64,000 nucleotides of DNA, from positions 2,728,001 through 2,792,000 of the forward strand of contig CBDCGU010000003.1 of the NCBI GenBank assembly GCA_965216945.1, read 5' to 3'. The DNA is from DATHZQ01 sp965216945. GTDB taxonomy: Bacteria > Actinomycetota > Acidimicrobiia > Spongiisociales > UBA5794. Every line of letters starts with the position of its first letter. The stretch's first letter is position 1. The notes beneath the pieces were generated by a model. The model made no database searches. It saw nothing but the letters and a program-made list of their open reading frames with translations, and had not been told where the DNA came from. A program made the translations under genes and the position numbers. Positions 17,463 through 27,049 of this stretch are shown here, piece by piece.

Positions 17463-17590
17463 CCAACCTCTCATTCGCACCGTGCACGACGACGGCTACT
17501 CCGGCGAAGACACCGCCGCGACCTGCGACGCGCCCCCTGTGAGACGAGCGGCTGCAATGTCGCCGCAGGCAGAGGGTCGGCAACCTGCTG

Positions 17591-18391
17591 CTACCTCTTC
17601 GCTACGAATACGAGGAAGTCGTCGTTGGCAGTGGGTGCTCGCCGTTGGTGCTCGCCATGGACGACGATGTCGGTGAAACCGGCGCGTTCGAGCATCAGCA
17701 GTAGCTCACTCTTGAAGTAGAGGCAGATGTCGAGGAGGCGATCCTCCTCGGCCTCGAGGACGTCGTCTCGCCACCGCTCGGCGTGGATCTCCAATCTGGC
17801 GTGTTGGTCTAGGGGGTCGAGGTCGATGATCCGGGTAGCCAATGAGTATTCGGAGCCATCGGCGGCGCGGCGGCGTCTGCCTTGGCGTTCTCCGGATTCG
17901 GGGAGTGAGGCCCGGTTTCCTTTGAGCCAGTACGACCATTGCTGGGCGTCGGCGTAAGGAACTTCGATGTCGAGCAGCAGGGTCCCGCCGGGCTCCAAGT
18001 GATCGTGAAGCCTCGTCAAGGCCTGGGCGTCTCGTTCGCGACTGCTTCCGAGCCCGAAGGTTCCGCACACGAAGATCGTTTGGTAGGTGCGAAGCAAGTT
18101 CAACGTGTGCAGCGGCTGGACGTGGAGGTTCGGCGAGAGCCCCTCGAGCGCTGCTTTCTCACGGCAGACGGCGATCATGTCGGCGGACACGTCGCACCCG
18201 TCGACGTCGAGGCCCGACCGGAGGAACGGGAGGAGCAGTCGACCAGTTCCGCAGCCTGCGTCGAGCGCCGGCTGGCCAGCCTCGACGAAGGATCGGTAGT
18301 ACGGGATCTCGTGGGGCCGGAAGTCGTCGTTGAACTCCGCCCACCACCTGGCCACGATGCCGTAGTGCCAGGTCTCCGGGCTCACGTCCAC
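17591..18391 (-). CDS. Class I SAM-dependent methyltransferase
   Basis: 266 residues with a GTG start. The SAM-binding Rossmann motifs are clear: motif I ALDAGCGTGRLLLPFL, an acidic end of strand 2 in GCDVSADMIAVC, and motif III LEPGGTLLLDIEVP. The C-terminal part (RRAADGSEYSLATRIIDLDP, ERWRDDVLEAEEDRL) gives the substrate lid and is not specific. It is probably a small-molecule methyltransferase; the substrate is unknown. It is convergent with the preceding gene and stands alone. Confidence 0.85.
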   Translation of the reverse strand: MDVSPETWHYGIVARWWAEFNDDFRPHEIPYYRSFVEAGQPALDAGCGTGRLLLPFLRSGLDVDGCDVSADMIAVCREKAALEGLSPNLHVQPLHTLNLLRTYQTIFVCGTFGLGSSRERDAQALTRLHDHLEPGGTLLLDIEVPYADAQQWSYWLKGNRASLPESGERQGRRRRAADGSEYSLATRIIDLDPLDQHARLEIHAERWRDDVLEAEEDRLLDICLYFKSELLLMLERAGFTDIVVHGEHQRRAPTANDDFLVFVAKR

Positions 18392-18921
18392 ACCGACCTC
18401 TCGTCGCCACTACGAGGCGACTCTACCTGTAGGCGATGATCGTCGGACGGGATGTTGGCGCAGTTGGCTGAGCCGCGGCGGCGAGTCGATAGGCGGTTCT
18501 TCAGGGACCATGTTCGGTTCTGAAGAGGCATACGCCGGCCTGCGGCTGTGGCGCCGGACCGGGGAAGGGGTGGCGGAAGGGCCGTACCATCGTGAAGAGC
18601 AGCGCCGTCTGAGGGGCTGTTCTCATTTGGTTCACGGTTCTCGGGACCAGCGAGCGTCTGCCTTCGCGAGTTTGTCGGGTCCATACAAGCGGCACGCCCA
18701 CCCTGACTCCGGACGAGCGGGGCGGACCGCACGCTCGGTAACCGGAGAAAGCTCGGATGACGGCCAACCGCGCGACATGGCGGGTCGTTCCGCAGCGTCG
18801 CGCAGGCGTGAGCGCCGTGTCGACAATCCATCGACATCCTCTCCGTATGTTTCGGTCAAGCGTCCGACCGGGCGTCAACGGTGAGCAGCCAACAGGTTGC
18901 CCCGACGGAAGGGAACAGCAC
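18392..18921. other. 530-bp stretch holding a dispersed repeat but no supported gene
   Basis: It contains copy 2 of the 34-nt repeat at 18496-18529. Open frames here are short or unsupported by starts. Around the repeat the frame reads RRFFRDHVRF-stop, the same peptide that ends the esterase at 7506, so a rearranged gene end is possible. Confidence 0.5.
18496..18529. repeat. Copy 2 of the 34-nt dispersed repeat
   Basis: 23 identical bases followed by 9 more matches out of 11 when compared with 7479-7512. In this copy CTTCAGGGACC and GGTTCTGAAG flank ATGTTC as an imperfect hairpin. Confidence 0.7.
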
Positions 18922-19344
18922 ATGCAGAACATGCGCAGAGGGGGGATTCTCCTCGGACTCGCCATGCTGGCGACGATGGTCACCGCCGCCCCGGCGGCAG
19001 CCGACCAGCCGGTCGTGAGCACCGACACGAGAACCTTCGTGGACCTGGATCCGTGCGATCCACCGAACACGGACATCGTCACGCACTCATGGACTCTCGA
19101 GCTCCACGAGCACGAGAACAACACCGTGTTCATCTTCGACAGCACGGTCACCACCGCCAACGGGTATGGCGGCGACGGGCACGAGACTACGGTCTCCACC
19201 AGCAACAACCTGCTGATCACCTTCAATTTCGTGACCGACAATCCGGACACGGGAGAGAAGGCCAGGGTCAAGGGCAACATCAAGATCGTGCAGGGCGAGG
19301 CCGTCGTCGACAACTTCACGCTGATGTGCGTGCGGGACGTGTAG
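18922..19344 (+). CDS. Small secreted protein of unknown function
   Basis: 140 residues. GGAAGGGA precedes the ATG at 18922. A signal peptide (MRRGGILLGLAMLATMVTA) ends at APAAA before DQPVVSTDTRTF. The mature part of about 113 residues is rich in beta-strand-forming Thr/Val/Asn and carries two cysteines that could bond (CDPPN near the start and LMCVRDV at the end). This looks like a small beta-sandwich exported domain. No family is recognised. A hairpin 58 nt downstream may end the transcript. Confidence 0.65.
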   Translation: MQNMRRGGILLGLAMLATMVTAAPAAADQPVVSTDTRTFVDLDPCDPPNTDIVTHSWTLELHEHENNTVFIFDSTVTTANGYGGDGHETTVSTSNNLLITFNFVTDNPDTGEKARVKGNIKIVQGEAVVDNFTLMCVRDV

Positions 19345-19723
19345 GTACGGACGGCGGGGCCGTCGTGCGTGACCCTGGCAATGTGGAACGAGTCATCAGA
19401 TGGGACCCTCGCCCCGGCGGGGGTCCCCTGTACTTCACTTCCGGACCGGTCCATGGCCGAACCGGCACATGGGCGCAAGACACGACGGCACTCGGCGACA
19501 CCCGCCCTCGGGCAACGAGACGACGAGGCTGCGAAGCGGATGCGCGTCCGAGCCGAGCCTGAGCGCCGCAGCACCGAGGAGGCTGTCGAGGTGCAGTACG
19601 GCCACATCCATTTCGGAAGGCCACCACCCATGGGACATCCGGGAACGTCGAAGAGGTGAGGCAACGCAGCCCCAAGCCGAGGCGCTACACGATGCGGCTC
19701 TCGAAACCGTGGAATCTCTGCCG
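19345..19723. other. 380-bp intergenic stretch
   Basis: Apart from the hairpin at 19402-19427 I see no gene or site that can be supported. It separates the secreted protein gene from the convergent giant regulator gene. Confidence 0.45.
19402..19427 (+). terminator. GC hairpin after the secreted protein gene
   Basis: GGGACCC (19402-19408) and GGGTCCC (19421-19427) form a perfect 7-bp stem around a 12-nt GC-rich loop. No T-tract. Confidence 0.5.
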
Positions 19724-22700
19724 TCAGGACGCCCGCACGTCCTCGAGGCTGGGGCATTCGGCGTCGGGGAAGTAGATGCGGCACTCGGTTTCGGTGAAGC
19801 CGCGGATCAGGCGCTCGCCGGCCAGTTGCCGCAATTCTTCGACGTCGAGGAGGAAGACACGCACCGGTCCCGACACGGTAGAAACGGCCAGCCGGGTGTC
19901 ATCCCCTACGAACGCCACTGCCTGGATGCGATCGTCCAGTGCGATCTCGTGAACGAGCCCGCCGCCGGCCACGTCCCACACTCTGGCAAGCCCGTCAACC
20001 CCTCCGGTGGCCATGAGCGAGCCATCGGCGCTGAAATCGAGGTCCGTCGTGCCGCCATCATGTGGGGCGCTGATCCGCCGGGTGATCTCGAGGGTCTCCG
20101 GGTCATGGAAGAACACATCCTCATCGGCACCGACGAGCTCGGTTGCGTCCGGAGTGAACTGCAGGGCCCGTACGGCAAGCGGCTCGGCAAAGGTCATCTC
20201 GCCGGCGAGGCCGAAGTCGTCGGTGGAGTACAGCCGCATGACACCGGCTCCGCCGTTGGACGTCACCAATCGCTTCCCGTCGGGCGATATGGCGACGGCA
20301 TCGCTCTCACCGGCAAGCTCGCCGCGGGCGCCATTGCCGAGATTCCATGCTCGCCCGGGCCGCCCCCTGCCCACGACGGCTACGACGTTCCCGTCGTTGC
20401 TCATCGCCAGGTCGCTGTTGAAGATGTCGAGGCCCTGCTGCCCGTCGATGCAGGATTCGCCGTCCGGCCACAGCCAGGCGCACACCCCGTCGAAGGTGGT
20501 GAGCACCTCACCGGAGATCAGGTTCTGGACGACCATGTCCCCGGCGACGAAGTCGTCGCCGTCCTGGCGCCACGTCTGCAACGCGGCGATGTGGCCGGCG
20601 CCGACGGCCCAGGCCTGGCCGGTCGTGGGACGCGTCGCCACCAGGTCGCCGGATTCGAGGTCGTACGTTGCCGACTCGGTTGGGGTTGCCTGGGCGTCGC
20701 AGGTCGCATTGATCGTGACGTAGGGATCGTGAGCGACGATGGCTCGGTTGAAATAGAAACGTTCGCGGGCGGGAGCGTCTCCGCAACGCTCGAACGCGCC
20801 GGCTTCGGCCAGAGCCGCGGGATCGAGTGTGACCACGCGCACGGTGGGGCCGGCGGTGAACATGGCCAGCCTGCGCCCGTCGGGGGTGAGGCGAGCGAAG
20901 AGGACGGCGGGACCCGGCCCGGTGACCACGTCGATCTGCTGGCCGCTGGCCACCTCGAACAACCTCACGGTGCCGTCTGCGTACGTCGCCAGCATGCTGT
21001 GCCCGTCGGCGGCGAACGCCGGGTGGATGAGACCGACATCCGCCGCCGGGGTCACGATCTCGTGGAGCGGCGAGCCTGCGGCGACATCGTTGAAGCGCAG
21101 CAGCCCGTTTGTGGTGTTGAAGTCACCCTGCGCGATCAGGTTCCTGGCGGCGGCAAGCGTCCCGTCCGGGCTCAACGCCATCGGCCCATGCACCGTTGCT
21201 TCGATGAGACCCAGCCGCTCGCCGGAGTCGACGTCGATCACCAGCGCATCGCCCTGCGGCACCGGAGGTGGCAGCCCGCCAGGACCGACGATGACGAACC
21301 GCCCGTCGGCACTCATGCCGGTGAGGAGTGCCGACGGGACGTCGGGAACGACCTCCCATGCGTCCACGACCTGGAGGCGTTCGCCGGTCACCGAGTCGAT
21401 GCGGTAGGCGTCGAGCACCGGCGTGCCCTGGGGATGCCGGCATCCGAACTCGTCGTACGTCTCGGGGGCGAACTCGTGCACGAGGGAATAGCGGTCGCTC
21501 GCCTCGTACACGGCGGTCACGAACCGCTGCTCGCCGATCGGGCCGCAGCGGCTGCTCTCGATGCGGCGCAGCAGAGTGCCGGTCGCTGCATCGAAGATGT
21601 GGAACCCCACATCCGATGGCGGGGTGTCGAGTGCCTGCTCCAAAGGTGGTGTCCAGCCCACCGAGACGAACAGCTCGGTGCCGGCGTTGACGAACTTGGG
21701 CACGATCACCAGATCGGTCGAGTCGAACTCGTGCCGCCATGCCAGGCCACCGGCATCGATGTCATGCACCTCGAAGCTGTCGCCCAGCCGGCCGGCGACG
21801 GCGAGCAAGGTGCCATCGGGGCTCAGATCCCCCGCAGTTGGCATGTCAACCGGCCACGACGTCTCGAAGATTGTCCGTGCCGCGGCGATGCTGTCGTGCA
21901 GTGCGGCGATGGCCGCCGTATCTCCTTCGAGACGCCTGCTCGCCTCGAGCGCCAGCAGCAGGGCGGCTTGGGGATCGGTCTCCAGCGCCTCCGGCACGGC
22001 GGCCAGCAGCGCCCGGCCCTCGGCGCGCTCTCTCTCCGCAGTGGCTTCCGCTGCTGCCGCATCGGCCCGTTCCGCGTTGGTCTGGGCCCGATCACGTTCT
22101 ATCGCCGCTCGGTCACGTTCTGTCGCCGCCGCTTCCGCTTCCTGCTCGGCGAGGGCCTCGGCCGCTTCGGCCTGTTGCGCCTGTCGGTTGGCCTCGCGGC
22201 TCGAGTTGAACGCGATTGCCGCCAGCACGAGGGCCACCATCGCCGCTGCGGCGAAGCCGCCGGTGATCCAGCGGCGCATCCGACTCCGCCGGGCCGTTGC
22301 CTCGTCGGCGGCACGGCGGCTCGCCTCCAAGAGCTTCTTCTCGTCGCTCGACAGCGGAAGCTGCGTCACAGCCGTCCAACCTTCGTGCTGGGCCAGCCGG
22401 CCGCCTTGCAGCAAGTAATCGTCGGCCCAGCGGGACCGCTGCCAGTCGGCGACCGCGGCTCCCAGACGGCTGCGCAGCAGCAGCTCCTCGCGATGGGTGT
22501 CGAGCCATTCGCGCATCCGCGGCCACTCTGCGAGCAGTGCTTCGTGGGCGACTTCGACGGTCGGTCCCCGCGTGGAGCTGTCGCGATCGAACGTGAGCAG
22601 TCGGCCCTCGCCGAAGCGCGTCAATACCGCGTCGAGGGCAGCTCGATCGAAGCCGAGCCGACGCAACTCGCCGATCCTGACTCGACGCCTGCCGTCGCGC

Positions 22701-25591
22701 CCACCCTCGCCCGGGGTGACGAGGCGCATGAACACCTGCCGGGCAACGAGACGCTGTTGCTCGTCGAGCCCCGCGAAGATCTCTTCGGCGCGGCGTCCCA
22801 GCGCTGCGGTCACCCCGCCGGAGGCGTCGTAGGCGGCCTGCGTGATGACGTCCGTGTCACGAGTGTCGAACAGCTCGGTGAGGGTGAACTCGAGGAGCGG
22901 CAGCGCACCGGACTCACCCGCGACGTCCCCGATCATGTGATTCACGACGCCCGGCTCGAATCCGACGCCGAGGGCCCCTGCCGGCTCGGTGATCATGGCG
23001 TTCAGCTCGTCGTTGCTCGGTGCCGCGAGCGGAACCGTGGCCGCTTCCAGCAGCCGCCCGAACTCGGCGTGGGCCAGCGGGCGGTCGAAGAAGTCGGCGC
23101 GCAGGGTCACGACGACCCGAATGGCGGAGGCCGGCTCCCGGATCGCCGCCGTCAGCGTTTGGAGGAAGTGATCCCGTTGTACTCCGTCACCTGTCAATGT
23201 GAACAGTTCCTCGAACTGATCGACGACCAACAACAGCGGTGCACCGTCGGGCAGATACCGTTCCACCGCTTTGATCAGACCTTGCTCGTCCTCGCCCAGC
23301 AGCGCTTCGAGATCGTGCGGTGCCCAGGCGGCGACCCCGTACAACGCCGTAGCCAGCCGCTCGAAGGGATGGGAACCCGGCGAGAATTCGGCGATGAGCC
23401 AGTCTTCCGATCCGTTGACCGCCCCGGTGCGCAGCGCCGGTATCAATCCGGCCCGCACGACCGATGACTTGCCGATCCCAGAGGGGCCGACCACCGCAAC
23501 GAGTCGATTGACGGCAACGGCAGCGACCAGCTGCTCGACGGCGGCGTCGCGACCGTTGAAGTCAGCTGCATCGGGTTCACCGAACGCTGCCAGGCCCTTG
23601 TACGGGTTGCGTGTCGGGGTGTAGGGAACCGCCGGCCCCTCGCCGATGGCGTCGTGCCAAGCGTTCGAGAACGCTCCGGCATCGCCGAAGTGCCCCGCGG
23701 CGGCCGCAGCCAGCACACCGACCGCTGCGTCCGGCAGCGCATCCTGGCTCGCCAGGCGCTGGGTCATGGCAGCAAAGGCCGCGACGTCGTCCCGGGGCGA
23801 GATGTCGGCTTCGGGCACGGCGGCCACGGCGGCGACGCCGAGGTCTCCCAAGAAGAAGTCGCCGGACTCGTTCAGCAGCACGTTCGCCGGGCGCACGTCA
23901 CCATGCACGATCCCGCGCTCGTGGGCGGCAGACAGCGCACCTGCGATGTGGTCCACGAGTCGCGCCACCTCATCCCGACCGAGCGAGGTCGAATCCGCTC
24001 GTTGGGCGAGGTTGCCGCCGCGCATCAGCCGCATCACGAGCATCGCCCGATTCGGATCGCGCCAGTAGTCGTAGATGGGAACCACGTGAGGATGCTCGAT
24101 CCGGGCAATCATCTGCGCCTCTACTCCGAAGCGCCGGATGAAGCCGGTGTCGTTGGCGATCTCCGGATTGACCACTTTGACGGCGACTTCCCGGCCCACC
24201 GACGGCTGGTACGCCCGATAAACCGTGCCGAAGACCCCCCGCCCGATCTCCTCCCGCAACTCGTAGCCGGGTACCCCCAGACGAGGTCCCGGAAGTGCAG
24301 GTGCCTCGCCCTCGGTGACCAGCGGCCCGAACTCAGTCGGAACGTCTGGAACCACGATTTGATGGACTGGCTCGGCCTGCTCGAGCCGAGAGATGGCGTG
24401 GATTCCCAGGGAACGAGTGACCAACCCTGCCGTGGCATCGGCGGCTGCCGCGGCGTGGCCGTCGGCCGACAGCAGGACTTGCCCAGGATGGGCCGCAGCC
24501 ACGAGGCCGGCGGCGCGGATGACGATCGGCCCGCCGATGGTGCCATCGCTACGTTGTTCGACCTCTCCGACATCGAGGGCCACCTTCACGACAGGGACGT
24601 CATTGGCTCGGGGCGCAGCAGTGACGATCGCCGCCGCCGCCTCGGCCGCGTGTCGGATGCCGTCGAAGAGTGCGTAGGTGGCCGTCGCCTGCTGAGCGGC
24701 GAGCTCGCCTGCGTGGTCGCTGATCGCGACACCGATCACCCGGTCGAGATGGTTCAACGCAGTGGTGCGGGCATCGGGTGCGGCGAGATGGCGCAGGGCG
24801 TCGACCGCAACGTCGGCGACCAGAAGCGCCCGACGTCCGACCGAGCTGGAGGCTTCGAGCTGCAGGGCGGGATCTTGTTCGAGGATACGGAGCTCGAGCT
24901 CGCGCAACGAAGGCGAAGGATCGATCCCCAGCTCCTCTGCGAGCATCTCCCGCATCTGCTGATAGGTCCGCAGCGCTTCGGCCTGACGTCCCGACCGGTA
25001 CAACGCCAGCATGTGTTGGGCGTGGAACGTCTCCTGAAAAGGATGCTCGGCGGTCAGCGCTTCCAACTCGCCGATCAGCTCGCGGTGGTACCCGGCGGCC
25101 AGGTCGGCGTCGACCCGCAGCTCGAGAGCAACCAGCCGCAGCTCGTTGAGCCGGGTGATCTCGGCGTCGAGCAGGCCCGTGGCGTCGACGTCTTGAAAAG
25201 GATGCCCCCGCCACAGCGCCAGCGCCGCACGCAGCTCGTCACCCGCCGCGGCCGGATCATCGGCGACGAGCGACCTGGCCGACTCGAGGAGAGCTGTGAA
25301 CTCGACGGAATCGACGGAGGATTCCATGGGGGTGAACTCGTAGCCCCGGCCCGTGGACGTGATCATGTCGCCGATCTGGCCGCGCAGCTTGGAGACGAAG
25401 GTCTGCACCGAGCGTCGCGCCGCATCAGGTGCACCGTCGCCGTAGGCCCCCTCGATGAGACGCTCCGTGCTCACCGGCTGCCCGGCGTTGGCCAGCAGCA
25501 GGGCAAGCACCGTCCGCTGTTTCGGTCCGCCGAGGTCGAGGCGGACGCCGTCGGCTCGAACCTCGAGAGGTCCCAGCACTTGGAACTTCAT
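19724..25591 (-). CDS. Giant fusion regulator: BTAD/winged helix, dead cyclase, protein kinase, STAND ATPase, membrane span, WD40-like propeller
   Basis: 1955 residues. I start at ATG 25591 (MKFQVLGPLEVRADG) because it opens exactly on the OmpR-type winged helix and has GGTGG upstream. Domains in order: DNA-binding winged helix (1-90); BTAD helical domain (95-245); a class III cyclase fold (about 250-412) with every catalytic residue lost; Ser/Thr kinase (about 437-650) with G-loop GRGVFGTVYRA, Lys in EVAVKVV, HGDVRPANVLL in place of HRDxKxxN and GDLG in place of DFG; nSTAND NTPase (about 660-1000) with Walker A GPSGIGKSSVV and Walker B LLLVVDQFEELF; membrane span (about 1106-1128); charged Ala/Glu/Arg coiled coil (1130-1190); and a long WD40-like propeller (about 1230-1955). 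The DNA-binding end would be cytosolic and the propeller outside, as in one-component membrane regulators. It stands alone. Function is unknown. Confidence 0.9.
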   Translation of the reverse strand: MKFQVLGPLEVRADGVRLDLGGPKQRTVLALLLANAGQPVSTERLIEGAYGDGAPDAARRSVQTFVSKLRGQIGDMITSTGRGYEFTPMESSVDSVEFTALLESARSLVADDPAAAGDELRAALALWRGHPFQDVDATGLLDAEITRLNELRLVALELRVDADLAAGYHRELIGELEALTAEHPFQETFHAQHMLALYRSGRQAEALRTYQQMREMLAEELGIDPSPSLRELELRILEQDPALQLEASSSVGRRALLVADVAVDALRHLAAPDARTTALNHLDRVIGVAISDHAGELAAQQATATYALFDGIRHAAEAAAAIVTAAPRANDVPVVKVALDVGEVEQRSDGTIGGPIVIRAAGLVAAAHPGQVLLSADGHAAAAADATAGLVTRSLGIHAISRLEQAEPVHQIVVPDVPTEFGPLVTEGEAPALPGPRLGVPGYELREEIGRGVFGTVYRAYQPSVGREVAVKVVNPEIANDTGFIRRFGVEAQMIARIEHPHVVPIYDYWRDPNRAMLVMRLMRGGNLAQRADSTSLGRDEVARLVDHIAGALSAAHERGIVHGDVRPANVLLNESGDFFLGDLGVAAVAAVPEADISPRDDVAAFAAMTQRLASQDALPDAAVGVLAAAAAGHFGDAGAFSNAWHDAIGEGPAVPYTPTRNPYKGLAAFGEPDAADFNGRDAAVEQLVAAVAVNRLVAVVGPSGIGKSSVVRAGLIPALRTGAVNGSEDWLIAEFSPGSHPFERLATALYGVAAWAPHDLEALLGEDEQGLIKAVERYLPDGAPLLLVVDQFEELFTLTGDGVQRDHFLQTLTAAIREPASAIRVVVTLRADFFDRPLAHAEFGRLLEAATVPLAAPSNDELNAMITEPAGALGVGFEPGVVNHMIGDVAGESGALPLLEFTLTELFDTRDTDVITQAAYDASGGVTAALGRRAEEIFAGLDEQQRLVARQVFMRLVTPGEGGRDGRRRVRIGELRRLGFDRAALDAVLTRFGEGRLLTFDRDSSTRGPTVEVAHEALLAEWPRMREWLDTHREELLLRSRLGAAVADWQRSRWADDYLLQGGRLAQHEGWTAVTQLPLSSDEKKLLEASRRAADEATARRSRMRRWITGGFAAAAMVALVLAAIAFNSSREANRQAQQAEAAEALAEQEAEAAATERDRAAIERDRAQTNAERADAAAAEATAERERAEGRALLAAVPEALETDPQAALLLALEASRRLEGDTAAIAALHDSIAAARTIFETSWPVDMPTAGDLSPDGTLLAVAGRLGDSFEVHDIDAGGLAWRHEFDSTDLVIVPKFVNAGTELFVSVGWTPPLEQALDTPPSDVGFHIFDAATGTLLRRIESSRCGPIGEQRFVTAVYEASDRYSLVHEFAPETYDEFGCRHPQGTPVLDAYRIDSVTGERLQVVDAWEVVPDVPSALLTGMSADGRFVIVGPGGLPPPVPQGDALVIDVDSGERLGLIEATVHGPMALSPDGTLAAARNLIAQGDFNTTNGLLRFNDVAAGSPLHEIVTPAADVGLIHPAFAADGHSMLATYADGTVRLFEVASGQQIDVVTGPGPAVLFARLTPDGRRLAMFTAGPTVRVVTLDPAALAEAGAFERCGDAPARERFYFNRAIVAHDPYVTINATCDAQATPTESATYDLESGDLVATRPTTGQAWAVGAGHIAALQTWRQDGDDFVAGDMVVQNLISGEVLTTFDGVCAWLWPDGESCIDGQQGLDIFNSDLAMSNDGNVVAVVGRGRPGRAWNLGNGARGELAGESDAVAISPDGKRLVTSNGGAGVMRLYSTDDFGLAGEMTFAEPLAVRALQFTPDATELVGADEDVFFHDPETLEITRRISAPHDGGTTDLDFSADGSLMATGGVDGLARVWDVAGGGLVHEIALDDRIQAVAFVGDDTRLAVSTVSGPVRVFLLDVEELRQLAGERLIRGFTETECRIYFPDAECPSLEDVRAS

Positions 25592-26239
25592 CAAGCCACC
25601 GTAGTTGGCGAATCTCCCGCTCGAGCACAGCACCGATACGACCTCATCCAGCGTTGTTTGAGCGTCCCATGTGAGTGTCGACAGGTTGTCAACGAGCGAG
25701 TTGCTCGAGACTTGCCGTGGCGACGCAGAAGCTCTCCGGACGGTCCAGCTCATCCGGCGCCGATCGGGCTGGCGCTCGTTGGGCGCCGTGCAAGGTGGTT
25801 TGCCTGCGCGATTCCGATGTTGACGCAGACGTCAAACCTGGCAAGAGCGCCTTTCGCAGCAGGATTCTGAAGATCGTGCTCATTGTCGCCGAGATCGTCG
25901 CCGCGATCTTCGTGGCTTTCGCCTTGGTGGATGTCGAAGCAGACGAAATGAAGGATCGTCTTCAGTCGCGGCGGCAGCGCCGCACTCATCGTCGACCTGC
26001 TCGCTAAGTACCTCTCTCCCGATGCCGGCCCAGTCAATGACGATGTGTTTGGATCGACTGGCTCCGGCTTCCTGGAGGTCGGAGCCATAGGAATCGGTGA
26101 CATGTCGGATCACGCGGTGTGCCGTGATCTCGGCGAGATAGCCGGATGCGTGGCCGGCAGTCGGGTTCAGCCGGGTATCGGCGAGGCCGTGTCGTGTGGC
26201 AGACCGATCTGAGGGCCGGGCCGCTACGCCTCCTTGATG
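25592..26239. other. 650-bp stretch without a confident gene
   Basis: A plus-strand frame with a GTG near 25798 contains one good hydrophobic span near 25868-25940 (ILKIVLIVAEIVAAIFVAFAL) followed by DVEADEMKDRL. The next frame stays open to 26211 (GGSAALIVDLLAKYLSPDAG, DMSDHAVCRDLGEIAGCV). This may be one frameshifted small membrane protein, but start and family are not visible. Confidence 0.35.
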
Positions 26240-26956
26240 TCAGACGCTGGCGAAATCAAGCGGGAGCCGGGCGTGTTGGGCGTAAGCGGCGGCCAGGACG
26301 GTGCCATTGGTGTCAATGATGGCGGTGCCTCCGTTGATACGTCGTTCGTCCTCATCGATAGGCCAGCCAAACACCGCGACCGGGCGGTCGACGGGTACGG
26401 GACTCTCGAGGCGGGCGGTGAGTCGAGCGAGCGCCGGGAAGAACTCCGGCTTGGCCGACCCAAATCGCACGACTGCTACGCCGGCCGGGCAGTCGAGCGC
26501 TCCCCACACGATGTGGGAGTCGACGGTGACACCGTCGGCAGAGACCGATGCGTCCGGGATCCACACCGTTGCCCATACCTCCGTCCCGGCGAGATGGTGG
26601 GGCCAAATACCGAGTCCATCTGCGCGGGAACCACACACGAAGCACTCCGGGGCGCCATGTCTGTCCGGTACCGGTGTCGTGCCTCGCTCGAAGGCCCACC
26701 TGAGAATGTCGCGGTCGATCGGCGGTTCCACAGGAGGGAACCCGCCAGCAGCTTCCATGATGACCTCACTTGCATCCATGATCTGGACGGCCCCTTTCCC
26801 CCGCCGCACCCGGAGAGGTCTGCCGAGCGGAGGCGGGCGCCGCAGTCGTATGGTCGCCGGTCCCTCGACGAAGGCAGCTGCCAGCCCGGCCGAGACACCC
26901 CCATTGCCCGAGGCCGGCGGTCCCCGGAAACGAGGATCGATCGTGATGGACTCCAT
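26240..26956 (-). CDS. Hotdog-fold thioesterase-like protein
   Basis: 238 residues. The ATG at 26956 follows GGAGG with 8-nt spacing and gives MESITIDPRFRGPPASGNGG. A central PECFVCGSRADGLGIWP with its flanking VSADGVTVDSHIVWGALDCP is the pattern of actinobacterial double-hotdog proteins annotated as thioesterase superfamily, where the Cys-x-x-Cys-Gly block precedes a helix. Such proteins act on acyl-CoA or similar thioesters. The substrate is not predictable, and the catalytic residue is not certain. The end RRINGGTAIIDTNGTVLAAA is the second hotdog strand pair. No neighbour suggests a pathway. Confidence 0.68.
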   Translation of the reverse strand: MESITIDPRFRGPPASGNGGVSAGLAAAFVEGPATIRLRRPPPLGRPLRVRRGKGAVQIMDASEVIMEAAGGFPPVEPPIDRDILRWAFERGTTPVPDRHGAPECFVCGSRADGLGIWPHHLAGTEVWATVWIPDASVSADGVTVDSHIVWGALDCPAGVAVVRFGSAKPEFFPALARLTARLESPVPVDRPVAVFGWPIDEDERRINGGTAIIDTNGTVLAAAYAQHARLPLDFASV

Positions 26957-27049
26957 CACCTCTCCTCCCTCAGCGTCCGATTCCCATCTCAACCCGATGA
27001 TCCTGAACCCTACGCGCCGCACCCGCGTGCGAGCGCCCCACGTCCAGCG

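Noticed and set aside
18604..18618. A 15-base string near 18604 also occurs at about 30184.
   Set aside because: A shared 15-mer is expected by chance in a GC-rich 64-kb window, and no longer similarity flanks it.
19400..23467. A 1355-codon open frame on the plus strand opposite the giant regulator.
   Set aside because: It is antisense to a gene with clear domains, its product has no motif, and long open frames opposite real genes are expected at this GC content.
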